Of a DNA stretch of 5,492 nucleotides, positions 5,479-5,492 are shown one piece after another. The notes under the pieces are model-generated. The model saw only the letters and a list, made by a program, of their open reading frames with translations. It did no database searches and was not told the origin of the DNA. The number at the start of each line of letters is the position of its first letter. The stretch's first letter is position 1. The position numbers were made by a program, and so were the translations under genes. Location: positions 1 to 5,492 of the forward strand of contig DJUV01000207.1 of assembly GCA_002440625.1 (NCBI GenBank). The letters are read 5' to 3'. This DNA comes from Rhodobacteraceae bacterium UBA6273. GTDB lineage: Bacteria; Pseudomonadota; Alphaproteobacteria; Rhodobacterales; Rhodobacteraceae.

Positions 5479-5492
5479 TGGCGAAATTGGGG

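Noticed and set aside
5478..5492. ATG GCG AAA TTG GGG as the start of a + strand gene leaving the window
   Set aside because: Only five codons are visible and the AAAGG before it touches the ATG, leaving no normal ribosome-binding spacing; cannot be judged without more sequence.

Overview
The window is high-GC DNA, tightly packed with short intergenic gaps. It most resembles a chromosomal segment from an alphaproteobacterium of the Rhodobacterales/Rhodobacteraceae type. Support for this is the gene content (a stand-alone hisI beside a NifU/SufU-like scaffold gene, folate-type trmFO, gluQ) and a stem-loop after hisI that looks like a small repeat I recall from Rhodobacteraceae gene ends. I cannot name genus or species. 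I see no transposase, phage gene, CRISPR array, rRNA or tRNA gene, or compositional break.

Layout, left to right. Positions 1-683 (+) hold the C-terminal part of an alkaline-phosphatase-superfamily phosphodiesterase that is cut by the window edge. It converges, with a 3-bp gap, on a NifU/SufU-like Fe-S scaffold-type gene (687-1130, -). That gene is divergent from hisI (1194-1553, +), with a 63-bp shared upstream region between them. hisI ends in a pair of overlapping stem-loops and converges on gluQ (1609-2451, -). gluQ lies downstream of trmFO (2439-3770, -) and overlaps it by 13 bp, so two tRNA-modifying enzymes form a translationally coupled pair. Upstream of trmFO, on the same strand, is a four-helix DoxX-like membrane protein gene (3829-4386, -), separated by 58 bp containing a hairpin. 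A 243-bp gap follows; it contains a good intrinsic terminator and a pair of near-identical 15-bp repeats. Next come a canonical DoxX-family gene (4630-5034, -) and a 69-residue protein of unknown function (5161-5370, -). The last 122 bp (5371-5492) are non-coding as far as can be seen and hold small repeats that may be regulatory.

How the genes relate. trmFO (m5U54 of tRNA) and gluQ (glutamylation of queuosine-34 of tRNA-Asp) form a tRNA-modification unit. hisI supplies step three of histidine synthesis. The two DoxX-type proteins share a four-helix plan and lie in the same orientation, but the strong terminator between them argues for separate transcription units. Most of the window is ordinary housekeeping. 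The points most worth a second look are the scaffold protein, which has lost two of the usual metal/cluster ligand positions (Cys to His and Asp to Ser), the repeat pair upstream of the DoxX-like gene, the switch-like double hairpin after hisI, and the unrecognised 69-residue protein. I found no convincing new multi-gene system.
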